Source: BD1-7 clade bacterium (GTDB lineage: Bacteria; Pseudomonadota; Gammaproteobacteria; Pseudomonadales; DT-91). Taken from it: 64,000 bases of DNA. The translations under genes and the position numbers were made by a program. Positions 15,739 to 23,725 of the stretch are shown here, piece by piece. The stretch's first letter is position 1. The number at the start of each line of letters is the position of its first letter. The stretch covers positions 62,001-126,000 of the forward strand of contig CACSIN010000012.1 of assembly GCA_902705835.1 (NCBI GenBank). The letters run 5' to 3'. The notes beneath the pieces were generated by a model. The model was given only the letters and a program-made list of their open reading frames with translations. It searched no databases and was not told where the DNA came from.

Positions 15739-16977
15739 ATGACGACAAACAAAACACTCTTGCTATGCGGGTTTGGCGGCATGCTGGAGTTCTATGACTT
15801 CATCATATACGCATTGCTAGCCAGCATTCTGGCCGAACAGTTTTTTCCTACCGGTGACGCCATCACCTCTATTCTCGCTACATTCGCCACCTTCGCACTT
15901 GGTTATCTTGTTCGCCCGATTGGGGGGTTTATCTTTGGCCATTTCGGCGACGTTTATGGGCGCAAAAATACCTTTATGATGACGGTTTTATTGATGGCGC
16001 TATCAACATTACTCATCGCATTTGTGCCCTCTTACCAACAAATCGGCATTACCGGCACCCTACTTCTGATCATTCTAAGAATTGTTCAGGGGCTTTCGAT
16101 CGGTGGCGAAATCCCTGGGGCTATTACTTATATTTCTGAGTGCGTGCCTAAACACCAACGCGGCTTTACCAGCGGCGTTATCTTCTTCTTTTTGGCCAAC
16201 GGCGTAACGCTTGGAACACTGGCCCACTGGTGGATATCCGGCCTGTTATCTGCAGAGAGCTTTCACCAATGGGGTTGGCGTTTACTCTTTGTTATTGGCG
16301 GCGTGCTGGGGTTCATAAACTACCTGCTGAGAAAGCGAATCCAAGAATCCCCTGTATTCGAAAACTTAACGAGTAGCGTCAGATTTCCGCTTTCTCATGT
16401 TATTCGATTCAGAAAACGCATCACATTTTTGGGTGTTCTCATCACTGGCTCAGGGGCAGCAATGATCACGACGTATTTCTTGTTTATTCCTGGTTATCTG
16501 AAAATTGTGCTTCCGCATAAACCGGACGGTTTTTTGTTTGCCAGCGTAGTGGGCTGCTTTACCTCAACTCTGATCATTCTGTTGTTTGGTTACCTCAGTG
16601 ATCGACTCAGCCGCCGTTGGTTAATTTCTGGCTGTTTGCTCGCATCCATTCTTCTCGCCTTACCGATATTCAATAGTTGGGTTAGCGGTGCTCTTTGGAT
16701 TCCAATGCTGGCTGGCGCAATCTTGTATGGCACGATATGGGGTGTTATCCCCTCTATCTTGCCGACGTTGTTTGATACCGAAATCCGCTTCTCAGGCGTA
16801 GCGACCTGCTACAACCTAGGTTTTGCCCTATTTGCCGGTTTAGGGCCGCTGATTTGTTTCTATCTGATACATGTGACCGGATTACCAAACGCACCGGCCT
16901 ATTATTTGATGGTAGTATGCGGTGCAGCGCTGGTTGTCGCTCTGCTGTCGAGTGTCGCCAGCAAGACCCAGCCCTGA
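15739..16977 (+). CDS. MFS transporter, metabolite:H+ symporter (ProP/ShiA-like) family
   Basis: A 412-residue, 12-TM major facilitator protein. Family motifs: GGMLEFYDFIIYALLASILA in TM1, the loop GHFGDVYGRKNTF (motif A, GxxxDxxGRK), and RIVQGLSIGGEIPGAITYISE in TM4, all of the metabolite:proton symporter group that includes ProP, KgtP and ShiA. It likely imports an organic acid, betaine or similar solute with protons. The frame is open 13 codons upstream (to 15700); ATG 15739 is preferred because the family starts just before TM1. No adjacent catabolic gene reveals the substrate. Confidence 0.85.
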   Translation: MTTNKTLLLCGFGGMLEFYDFIIYALLASILAEQFFPTGDAITSILATFATFALGYLVRPIGGFIFGHFGDVYGRKNTFMMTVLLMALSTLLIAFVPSYQQIGITGTLLLIILRIVQGLSIGGEIPGAITYISECVPKHQRGFTSGVIFFFLANGVTLGTLAHWWISGLLSAESFHQWGWRLLFVIGGVLGFINYLLRKRIQESPVFENLTSSVRFPLSHVIRFRKRITFLGVLITGSGAAMITTYFLFIPGYLKIVLPHKPDGFLFASVVGCFTSTLIILLFGYLSDRLSRRWLISGCLLASILLALPIFNSWVSGALWIPMLAGAILYGTIWGVIPSILPTLFDTEIRFSGVATCYNLGFALFAGLGPLICFYLIHVTGLPNAPAYYLMVVCGAALVVALLSSVASKTQP

Positions 16978-17056
16978 ACCAGATCAATTCAGGCTAGGCA
17001 GATACTAAGACGTTAACTGCTGGCTCATCACATTCTATACCCCGAAAGACTTCACT

Positions 17057-17569
17057 ATGCGCGCTCAACAACGACTCTTCTCTCGATACATCCACCAAAT
17101 TCCACCTGGCGAATTACGTTGGATCGGTTTACGCCCAGCACACAAGGCTGACATGTTAGACGTTGATACCTGCATGGCATTGAAGGATTTGGGTCTTGAA
17201 CGTGATCATCGAACCGAAAAAACCCCTGGTTCTGCACGCCAAGTAACGCTGATCTCGGAAGAGTTTATTGAGCAGATACGATTATTCACCGGTCACGCCC
17301 AGCTTCCGCCGTCGTGGTTGCGGCGAAACCTCGTTTGTAGGGGCATCAATTTGAATGCACTGCGCTATCAGCAATTTTCAATTGGCGACGCGATTTTCGA
17401 AGCAAACGCTTTATGTCATCCGTGTTCACGTATGGAAAAGACACTTGGCAAAGGTGGCCTAGTGGCGATGCTCGGGCATGGCGGGTTATGCTGCAAAATA
17501 CTAAAAACTGGTCGCATCTCAATCAACGATGAAATTCGAGTGATGGCTCCACAGCAGGATCTTTTCTAA
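17057..17569 (+). CDS. MOSC domain protein
   Basis: A 170-residue protein that is essentially a single MOSC domain: DLGLERDHR, RQVTLISEEFIEQI, SWLRRNLVCRGINL, ANALCHPCSRMEKTLGKGG and GHGGLCCKIL fit the beta-barrel and the conserved Cys (in PCSRM). MOSC domains bind sulfur or molybdenum-cofactor species and occur in Moco sulfurases, mARC-type reductases and YiiM-like proteins. Likely a cytoplasmic sulfur carrier or N-hydroxyl reductase-type protein; the substrate is unknown. It stands alone and is directly followed by the MITE-like element. Confidence 0.8.
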   Translation: MRAQQRLFSRYIHQIPPGELRWIGLRPAHKADMLDVDTCMALKDLGLERDHRTEKTPGSARQVTLISEEFIEQIRLFTGHAQLPPSWLRRNLVCRGINLNALRYQQFSIGDAIFEANALCHPCSRMEKTLGKGGLVAMLGHGGLCCKILKTGRISINDEIRVMAPQQDLF

Positions 17570-17588
17570 GCCGTGGCGGTTCTTTTAA

Positions 17589-17728
17589 GGGAGCCTCTAA
17601 AAACGTAGGCGGCGCAGCGCTGGCGAGGCAAAATTCGATGAAAAACGGGAGTTTATGTGTAATAAATGACCGATTTGATTTGAATTTTAACGACGCCAGC
17701 GCAAGCAAGATAGTTTTTAGAGGTTCCC
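17589..17728. mobile_element. MITE-like non-autonomous element, 140 bp, flanked by TTAA
   Basis: The ends are inverted: GGGAGCCTCTAAAAAC at the left and GTTTTTAGAGGTTCCC at the right differ at one position, and an inner block GCGCTGGCG (17618-17626) recurs inverted as CGCCAGCGC (17694-17702). TTAA occurs directly outside both ends (17585-17588 and 17729-17732), fitting a target-site duplication. No open frame lies inside. The structure is seen directly. Calling it a MITE mobilised by a transposase elsewhere in the genome is inference. Only one copy was noticed in this window. Confidence 0.75.
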
Positions 17729-17767
17729 TTAAATGTTCAGGGCTCAGATAGGAGTCTCTAAAGCCAT

Positions 17768-18268
17768 TTAGATCAAATCACCTTGAGCCGGCCCGGACGA
17801 TTCCAATGCCAGCAATTGACGTTTTAGCTCGACACCAAACGCAAAGCCAGTTAATGATCCATTGCTACCCACAACACGATGGCACGGCACAATCAATGGA
17901 ATCGGGTTTTTTCCGTTCGCAGCCCCAACCGCCCGGCATGCTTTCGGGCTAGCCAGCGCTTCTGCAATGTTTTTATAACTGCAAGTATCACCGTATGGGA
18001 TATCGCACAACGCCCGCCAAACTGAGCGCTGAAACTCAGTGCCTTTAGGATTCAACACCAAGTCAAATGTTTGGCGTTCGCCAGCTAGGTATTGCTGGAT
18101 TTGATGACGTGCCTCCGCAAATGCTTCCGGTACCCGTTGCCAGCCCTCGGCAATCTCAAAATCACGATGGCTGCCTTGTACATCACAAAGGTACAACTGC
18201 TGAATACCGTCTTCATCACCGACGAGTATCATCGGGCATAATGTTGTTTCAAATTTGGTATAAAACAC
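17768..18268 (-). CDS. ogt: Methylated-DNA-protein-cysteine methyltransferase (Ogt)
   Basis: A 166-residue O6-alkylguanine-DNA alkyltransferase. The active-site block PIPLIVPCHRVVGSNGSLTGF contains the alkyl-accepting Cys129; RSVWRALCDIPYGDTCSY and RAVGAANGKNP are the usual helix and Asn-hinge motifs. It repairs O6-methylguanine by suicide transfer to Cys129. The start is GTG 18268 with AAAGAG upstream. It lies 11 bp downstream of the ada-alkA fusion gene and is surely cotranscribed, supplying the methyltransferase domain that the fusion protein lacks. Confidence 0.93.
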   Translation of the reverse strand: MFYTKFETTLCPMILVGDEDGIQQLYLCDVQGSHRDFEIAEGWQRVPEAFAEARHQIQQYLAGERQTFDLVLNPKGTEFQRSVWRALCDIPYGDTCSYKNIAEALASPKACRAVGAANGKNPIPLIVPCHRVVGSNGSLTGFAFGVELKRQLLALESSGPAQGDLI

Positions 18269-18279
18269 GCTAACACTCT

Positions 18280-19770
18280 TTAATCGTTATCTTTGCCTGC
18301 AGATTTACCAGCAGCCTCAAGCTCAGCCACACTATGCCACAAACACAAAGCCGCGTAGGATCGAAACGGCCGCCACTGCTCGGCTATACGCTCTGCCTCA
18401 CGAATACTGGGCCGCACACCATCAACGGCTAAGCCCTTGAGAACACCCAAATCACCGGCAGGGAAAACATCCCGATACCCCAACCCACGCATGGCAACAT
18501 AACTTGCCGTCCAATCACCGATGCCTTTGATCGCAGTAAAATCACGGCGAAAATCGTCAAACCGTTGATAAGAATTTAACTGAAAAACACCGTCTTCTAT
18601 CGCTTGGCAAACCGCCCTTAGCGTATCTTGTCGTGTTTTCGTTAATCCTATTCCATCAAGATCCAACGCTAGAATTTGCGCAGGTGTAGGAAACAACCGA
18701 TAGATGTCCGCATCACCATGATTGAAACCAAGCGCCGCTTGCTCCGCTATTCGGCCTGCGATCGTGGTAGCCGCTTTAACAGATATTTGTTGGCCCAGAA
18801 TGGCTCGAATCATAAATTCGGCGGCGTCAAATGCCTGAGGCAGGCGTGGAATACAGCCACGATCAAGGCCTCGCACGAGCTGCCGGTCAGCAGTAAACAC
18901 CGGTAGCATGACAGAAAAGTCAGTATCCAGATCAAACATCCGGCGAACTCGCTGGTAGATGCGACGAAAACAACGGATATCAGCGGCTTCAACCGACAAT
19001 ACCAATGCTCTCTCGTCGGCCAACCATTCAACGCAGAGCATTCCCTGACTACTACCCAATGCATAACTTCGGCGATACTGATTTTCTGTCACGGTTTCTA
19101 CACCGGTAATCGCTCGCTCACGCATAAACGCCAGTGTTGATGAAATATCAGGCCCGTTAGGGCACTCGATAACAATACAGTGAGTAATATCAGAGACGTT
19201 AACACGAGACACTTTACGGCGAACATCCGTTGGAGAGCAGCCGGTGATTTGCCGAAATACCGTGTTGAATTGCCGCAACGAACCGAAGCCACTGGCAAAA
19301 GCAATTTCAGTTACCGACATGCTGGACTGCAGCAATAATGTGCGTGCAAATAACGCCTTTTGCATCTGAGCAATGCGTACCGGCGGCGCGCCAACGTGTT
19401 GAACAAACAAGTGCCTCAGATGACGACTAGAAACATCCAACGTGTCGGCCAATTCAGCGATACTACGATCATTAAGAAACCCTTCATCGATTAAATGCAA
19501 CGCACGCTCAACTGCAACAACCCCAGAGTTTATCTGCTGAAAATGATCGCCAGCTATTTCAGGCCGACAGCGTAAACAAGGTCGATAACCCTGCGCTAAT
19601 GCTTGCCAGATGTTATCGAAATACTCAACGTTGGGCTCGTGCGCGACCGGCGCAGGGCACGAAGGCCGGCAGCATATACCCGTAGTTTTTACCCCGAATA
19701 TAAACTCGCCATCATAGGCAGGATTTTTCTGCTCGCGGGCCAATTGTATGTCTGTGTGCCATGCAGTCAC
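18280..19770 (-). CDS. Ada N-domain/AraC regulator fused to AlkA 3-methyladenine DNA glycosylase
   Basis: A 496-residue three-part protein. Residues about 1-75: Ada methylphosphotriester domain, with zinc Cys C34, C38, C65 and C68 (CCRPSC and PCLRCRP), C34 being the expected methyl acceptor. Residues about 85-185: AraC helix-turn-helix pair (SVTEIAFASGFGSLRQFNTVFR). Residues about 195-490: AlkA N-domain, then an HhH-GPD glycosylase with GIGDWTASYVAMRG and catalytic Asp near residue 440 (PAGDLGVLK). It thus senses methylated DNA, activates transcription of alkylation-repair genes (by family), and excises 3-methyladenine-type bases. Ogt follows 11 bp downstream. Such Ada-AlkA fusions are known in proteobacteria and actinobacteria. 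Probably autoregulated from 19771-19897; no Ada box was identified. Confidence 0.93.
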   Translation of the reverse strand: MTAWHTDIQLAREQKNPAYDGEFIFGVKTTGICCRPSCPAPVAHEPNVEYFDNIWQALAQGYRPCLRCRPEIAGDHFQQINSGVVAVERALHLIDEGFLNDRSIAELADTLDVSSRHLRHLFVQHVGAPPVRIAQMQKALFARTLLLQSSMSVTEIAFASGFGSLRQFNTVFRQITGCSPTDVRRKVSRVNVSDITHCIVIECPNGPDISSTLAFMRERAITGVETVTENQYRRSYALGSSQGMLCVEWLADERALVLSVEAADIRCFRRIYQRVRRMFDLDTDFSVMLPVFTADRQLVRGLDRGCIPRLPQAFDAAEFMIRAILGQQISVKAATTIAGRIAEQAALGFNHGDADIYRLFPTPAQILALDLDGIGLTKTRQDTLRAVCQAIEDGVFQLNSYQRFDDFRRDFTAIKGIGDWTASYVAMRGLGYRDVFPAGDLGVLKGLAVDGVRPSIREAERIAEQWRPFRSYAALCLWHSVAELEAAGKSAGKDND

Positions 19771-19897
19771 CGGAACGGTCTCATGAATATTGATTCAGAC
19801 ATCAATATATCGAGCAGACCAGCTTCGCAACAAGCGGTTTTCGGAGATTGCTATCAATCGATTAAATTGGCCCGGTGACTATCCGCTCTAACCGGGA

Positions 19898-20575
19898 TTA
19901 ATCAGCGAGTTCACCAATTTCGAGTATCGCGGCTGAACGGGTCACACGCTTTTCCTGGCGTTCAACCAAATTCAAAACGACCGAAATTGAAAAACAAGCA
20001 ACCGCCATGGAGCCCAGTACGTCTCCCAAGTAGTGAGCATTCAATATTATCCGGCTAGCAGCAATCGCAAACCCATAACATAAGGCCAAAATCGCCAACC
20101 AACGAGCGGTTTTCCAGCAGGTCATCGCCAAGGTAAAGCTCAATACAAAATTAACGACCGAATGCCCAGACGGAAACGAGGTTGTTTCGTGCGCTAGGCT
20201 AAACCAACTAAAGCCGTACAAGCCTTCGCTAAACCAAAGATCAGGCCGGTATCTCGCCACTACCACTTTGACAACAACAGCTGCGAGATACGCCAATGCG
20301 TAGGCAACGAACACAATCAGGTAATTTTTTGACGAAGGGTCGTCACACAGCGCGCGCCAACCACCGATTAATCCAATCAACATGGCGACAATGGCCATCT
20401 GCTTAGAACTTGTCCAGCCGTCGATAACACCGGATGCAAGATAGATCCAAGTGCCGGCAAACCATTGGTGCGCCAATAACGCTATCTGTCGATCAAAAAA
20501 CAAGAAGGAAACCGCGCCCAGCACAGTCGCTATAACGCCAGCAACAAGGAACGGCCTCCATAAACTCGGGTTCAT
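19898..20575 (-). CDS. PAP2-family membrane phosphatase
   Basis: A 225-residue integral membrane protein with six predicted TM segments and the three PAP2 phosphatase motifs: KVVVARYRP (about 103-111), FPSGHS (about 134-139) and SRIILNAHYLGDVLG (about 174-188). It would dephosphorylate a lipid phosphate such as phosphatidate, phosphatidylglycerol phosphate or undecaprenyl pyrophosphate at the membrane. The substrate cannot be inferred. It is separated from the His-rich gene upstream by a terminator, so it is transcribed on its own. Confidence 0.88.
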   Translation of the reverse strand: MNPSLWRPFLVAGVIATVLGAVSFLFFDRQIALLAHQWFAGTWIYLASGVIDGWTSSKQMAIVAMLIGLIGGWRALCDDPSSKNYLIVFVAYALAYLAAVVVKVVVARYRPDLWFSEGLYGFSWFSLAHETTSFPSGHSVVNFVLSFTLAMTCWKTARWLAILALCYGFAIAASRIILNAHYLGDVLGSMAVACFSISVVLNLVERQEKRVTRSAAILEIGELAD

Positions 20576-20631
20576 AATTACAGGTCCTTAGCGGATCAGT
20601 TGTTACAAAATAAAAGACGGAATCAAAAACA

Positions 20632-20658
20632 AGAAAAAGCCGCGGGATAACTCGCGGC
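20632..20658 (-). terminator. Rho-independent terminator of the His-rich protein gene
   Basis: GCCGCG (20639-20644) pairs with CGCGGC (20653-20658) across 8 bases. On the minus strand it is followed by five T residues. It lies about 40 bases past the stop of the His-rich gene at 20699. Confidence 0.85.
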
Positions 20659-20698
20659 CTAATAAGGCATCAAAAAGTACTTCTACGCCAATAACGTA

Positions 20699-21040
20699 TT
20701 AGTTAGCGACAACGTCAACCGGCCCATGATCATCACAATGGCCTTTATGAACGTGCTGCAGTCGACCATCCACGAGGTAGTCAAAATGATCTCCATGGGG
20801 AATCTGCGGGTGCCCGCACTTCGGCCCATGTTGGTGGCTATCAGAGGAAGTTATGGGGATACAGCCATCAGGGTTGGTTGCGGAAACTTCGATGATGTGT
20901 TCATCGTAATGATCTCCGTGCGGGTGATGCAAATGACCATCGTGCAGATAATCGACATGACCATGATGTCGAATACCAAGATGGCCGCAGCCAGGGCCAT
21001 GATCATGCTCTGGGTGTGAATGAATTTTGTGTTCAACCAT
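20699..21040 (-). CDS. His-rich putative metal-binding protein, two tandem repeats
   Basis: A 113-residue soluble protein with 25 His (22%) and 4 Cys. It consists of two copies of one unit: HDHGPGCGHLGIRHHGHVDY...LHHPHGDHYDEH (about residues 12-48) and HQHGPKCGHPQIPHGDHFDY...LQHVHKGHCDDH (about 70-106). The repeated core HGPxCGH, then HGDHxDYLxDGxLxHxHxGHxDxH, resembles short single-unit His-rich proteins often labelled zinc-transport-related in databases. Zinc, nickel or copper binding or storage is the likely role. There is no signal peptide, so it is cytoplasmic. GGAG lies 6 bases before the ATG. Own terminator. The neighbours do not include a metal transporter. Confidence 0.8.
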   Translation of the reverse strand: MVEHKIHSHPEHDHGPGCGHLGIRHHGHVDYLHDGHLHHPHGDHYDEHIIEVSATNPDGCIPITSSDSHQHGPKCGHPQIPHGDHFDYLVDGRLQHVHKGHCDDHGPVDVVAN

Positions 21041-21197
21041 AACAATCTCCAGTATGCAGGCGCTTATTGGCTATGTTTGATGCCTGAACGGCACAAAAAT
21101 TCGATTCCATTGCCTTGTGATTACAGAGGCTGAGACAAATCATCTAAGCTTCTGTCTGATTCAGGATGTAAACACACGATTGAAAAAGGATTTTCCA

Positions 21198-21617
21198 ATG
21201 ACGCCCGTTCCTCTAATACCGGTTCTGATTGCCGCCGTCGCCGCATTTATGTTTGGCGCTATCTGGTATTCCCCGCTGTTATTTCTGAAAGCCTGGTGCA
21301 AAGAAGCCGGTATTGATCCAAACACACGGCCGGACAATCCGGCCATCAGTTACGGCCTCACCTTCGCTCTGACATTTGTTGGCGCCTATGCATTAGGCAT
21401 CGTGATGCCGACCGGCTCACATCCAACCCACTTGCTTCGGTTTGCCATCGTTATCGGCATTGGTATTGTCGGTTCTTCGCTCGCGATCAATTACCAGTTT
21501 TCGGACAAAAGCTGGCGCCTTTGGCTCATCGATGCCGGTCACCATATCGGACGATTGATGATTATGGTGCTGGTACTCAACTACTTCGGTGTGCCGTTTA
21601 AACCGGTTCCATCATAA
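21198..21617 (+). CDS. DUF1761 family membrane protein
   Basis: A 139-residue protein with four predicted TM segments and DUF1761 blocks: FGAIWYSPLLFLKAW near the start, FALTFVGAYALGIVM in the middle and WLIDAGHHIGRLMIMVLVL at the end. Function unknown. ATG 21198 has AAGGA 8 bases upstream; the open frame runs 27 codons further up but without support. Divergent from the His-rich gene across a 157-bp promoter region. Confidence 0.8.
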   Translation: MTPVPLIPVLIAAVAAFMFGAIWYSPLLFLKAWCKEAGIDPNTRPDNPAISYGLTFALTFVGAYALGIVMPTGSHPTHLLRFAIVIGIGIVGSSLAINYQFSDKSWRLWLIDAGHHIGRLMIMVLVLNYFGVPFKPVPS

Positions 21618-22082
21618 AATCATGAATGGTTTGGCGTGAGAACTTCAAGCTACATGCAGTCATGCGCCATCGGCATTTGGTGGGGTTATTGATCACCCCA
21701 CTGGTGCTGCCGCGTATTTTTCAATGCACTGACCCTGGCGCCATTAAACAAAGAACGTACAGCAACTAAGGTAATGTTTGATTTACTTCTCGGCGGATTC
21801 GTGCCGCCGCCATTGACCCTACATTTGTATTCGCTAAATGCAGGGTCAAAAAAATCATAAAAACGATCCTGTTTTTTGATAATTCCGCCCACTTTCTGCA
21901 TTACATATTTCCTAAACGCATCTTTCACATAGCTGTCATTTAATCGTCTTTTTTCCTCCCTACACTTCGCGCGAATTGTTAAAGACGGCACTGCATGCAG
22001 GTCGTTTCCGAGCCAAACCACTCGTTACTCATATATTGGCTCACCGGCATTGCCGGTTTCGGGGTAAACCAAAGGGGATAAA
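21618..22082. other. Intergenic region with inverted repeat; doubtful minus-strand open frame
   Basis: A 465-bp gap before phoD. A near-perfect inverted repeat (TGACCCTACATTT at 21814-21826 against AAATGCAGGGTCA at 21836-21848, one mismatch) has a 9-base loop, and a third TGACCCTG lies at about 21730. A second hairpin, GTGGGG/CCCCAC, lies at 21680-21701. A 111-codon minus-strand frame (21686-22021) covers both; it has no SD, no recognisable family and an odd composition, so it is not called a gene. A weak Pho-box-like CTGTCAT occurs at 21933. Confidence 0.4.
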
Positions 22083-23714
22083 ATGAAACGCCGCGCATTT
22101 CTTAAACTCTCAGCATCCACCATCGGAGTCACCGGGCTTAGCGCCTGTGTACCTTCCGTCGAACTAAGTAATTTACTCAACGCCAGCTCTGATATTTTCA
22201 AACACGGTGTTGCCAGCGGCGACCCGCTGCAAGATCGCGTCATTCTATGGAGCCGTGTCACACTCGCCGATGAGAGCGCAGACATCACGGTACCGTTCGA
22301 ATGGTTTATCGCTGAAGACGACGATTTCGATAACATCGTTGCCATTGGCTCAGCCACAACCAACCAACACAAAGACTTTACACTTAAAGTCGACGCCGCA
22401 GGGCTTCAACCGGGCAACACCTACTACTATGTGTTTCGTGTCGGAGAAAATTACTCACCGATTGGCCGCACTCGCACTCTGCCTGACGGCCATGTCGACA
22501 ACCTACGCATTGCGATGACGTCTTGTTCAAGCTACCCCCACGGCCATTTCAACATTTATCGCGCGATTAAAAACCATGAAGATTTAGATCTGGTTTTGCA
22601 TCTGGGTGACTACATCTATGAATACAAAAACGGCGAATACGGCGACGGTACCGCATTGGCGCGCATCCCGATGCCGGATAAGGAAATCACCACGCTGGGC
22701 GACTACCGCATGCGTCACTCGCAATACAAACAAGATCTCGATCTGCAAAGCCTGCATCAGCAGCATCCCATGATCTGTATTTGGGACGACCACGAAATCG
22801 CCAATGATTCCTGGTACGGCGGCGCTGGCAATCACAATTCAGAGAATGATGAAGGCTACTGGTTTATCCGTAAATCTGATGCCATTCAGGCCTACCACGA
22901 ATGGATGCCCATCCGCGAAAATCCGGTTGATCGTGAAGCGATTTTCCGTAGCTTTCGCTTTGGCGACCTAATTGATTTGTTCATGCTCGACACGCGTTTG
23001 TATGCACGTGACGAACAAACCAAAAGTCTGATCGTTCGTAACAGTGAGGGCCGCACGCTACTAGGCTGGGATCAGGAACAATGGTTGTACAACGGCTTGG
23101 ATCAATCGAAACAAGACAACGTTCGCTGGCGCGTCTGCGGCCAACAAGTGATGATCGCCCAACTCCCTAGCAATGAACTGCCATTTAATGGCGATCAGTG
23201 GGACGGCTACCCGGCTGCGCGTTCACGTTTGCAAAATCACTTGATCGACAACCAGATCGACAACTTCGTCGTGCTCACCGGTGATATTCACTCGAGCTGG
23301 GCATCCGATATTGCCACCAATCCACTCTTGCTATGGGAATACAACCCTTACAATGGCAACGGTTCTCTGGGTGTGGAGTTTGTCACACCAGCGGTAACCT
23401 CCCCTGGTATTACCGACAAGGCAGCAGCGACACTAGCTTCCGCAGCCATCAATACCATTGCGTCACACATCAAGTGGCTGGACTTTTACCATCGCGGATT
23501 TGTTCTGCTGGATATCAACCACAGCCGTATTCAGGCTGAGTGGCACCATATTGAATCCATCGAAACCGTGACAGAAAACACCACCATGAATAAATCATTT
23601 GTGGTTAATGATGGCGAAAATCACTTGTCTCAGGGTTATGCCCAAACACCGTCAAAGCCGGTTCAAAAAGGATATGCACCGTCTTACAACCCATCATTCA
23701 CGATCACTGCATAA
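22083..23714 (+). CDS. phoD: PhoD-like alkaline phosphatase/phosphodiesterase, Tat-exported
   Basis: A 543-residue PhoD family enzyme. The N-terminus has a Tat signal (KRRAFLKLSASTIGVTGL) and a lipobox-like LSAC, so it is exported folded and may be lipid-anchored. An N-terminal Ig-like domain (about 40-140) precedes the metallophosphatase domain, with MTSCSSYPHGHFNIY, LHLGDYIYEYK, WDDHEIANDSW and LTGDIHSSWASD providing the metal ligands (Ca/Fe in Bacillus PhoD). It releases phosphate from phosphomonoesters or diesters outside the cytoplasm. GGGGATAAA precedes the ATG. A second phosphatase gene follows 11 bp later, making a phosphate-scavenging operon. Regulation by PhoB is plausible but not shown. 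Confidence 0.9.
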   Translation: MKRRAFLKLSASTIGVTGLSACVPSVELSNLLNASSDIFKHGVASGDPLQDRVILWSRVTLADESADITVPFEWFIAEDDDFDNIVAIGSATTNQHKDFTLKVDAAGLQPGNTYYYVFRVGENYSPIGRTRTLPDGHVDNLRIAMTSCSSYPHGHFNIYRAIKNHEDLDLVLHLGDYIYEYKNGEYGDGTALARIPMPDKEITTLGDYRMRHSQYKQDLDLQSLHQQHPMICIWDDHEIANDSWYGGAGNHNSENDEGYWFIRKSDAIQAYHEWMPIRENPVDREAIFRSFRFGDLIDLFMLDTRLYARDEQTKSLIVRNSEGRTLLGWDQEQWLYNGLDQSKQDNVRWRVCGQQVMIAQLPSNELPFNGDQWDGYPAARSRLQNHLIDNQIDNFVVLTGDIHSSWASDIATNPLLLWEYNPYNGNGSLGVEFVTPAVTSPGITDKAAATLASAAINTIASHIKWLDFYHRGFVLLDINHSRIQAEWHHIESIETVTENTTMNKSFVVNDGENHLSQGYAQTPSKPVQKGYAPSYNPSFTITA

Positions 23715-23725
23715 GGGGCCTGATC

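Noticed and set aside
17521-17770. Rho-independent terminator for the MOSC gene in the repeat region
   Set aside because: The inverted ends are 100 bp apart and are better explained by the MITE-like element.
21933-21950. Possible Pho box upstream of phoD
   Set aside because: Only the first half (CTGTCAT) matches; the second half (TCGTCTT) matches at 4 of 7 positions, too weak to call.
21686-22021. 111-codon minus-strand open frame before phoD
   Set aside because: No SD, odd composition, and it covers an inverted repeat that better explains the sequence; kept as a gap.
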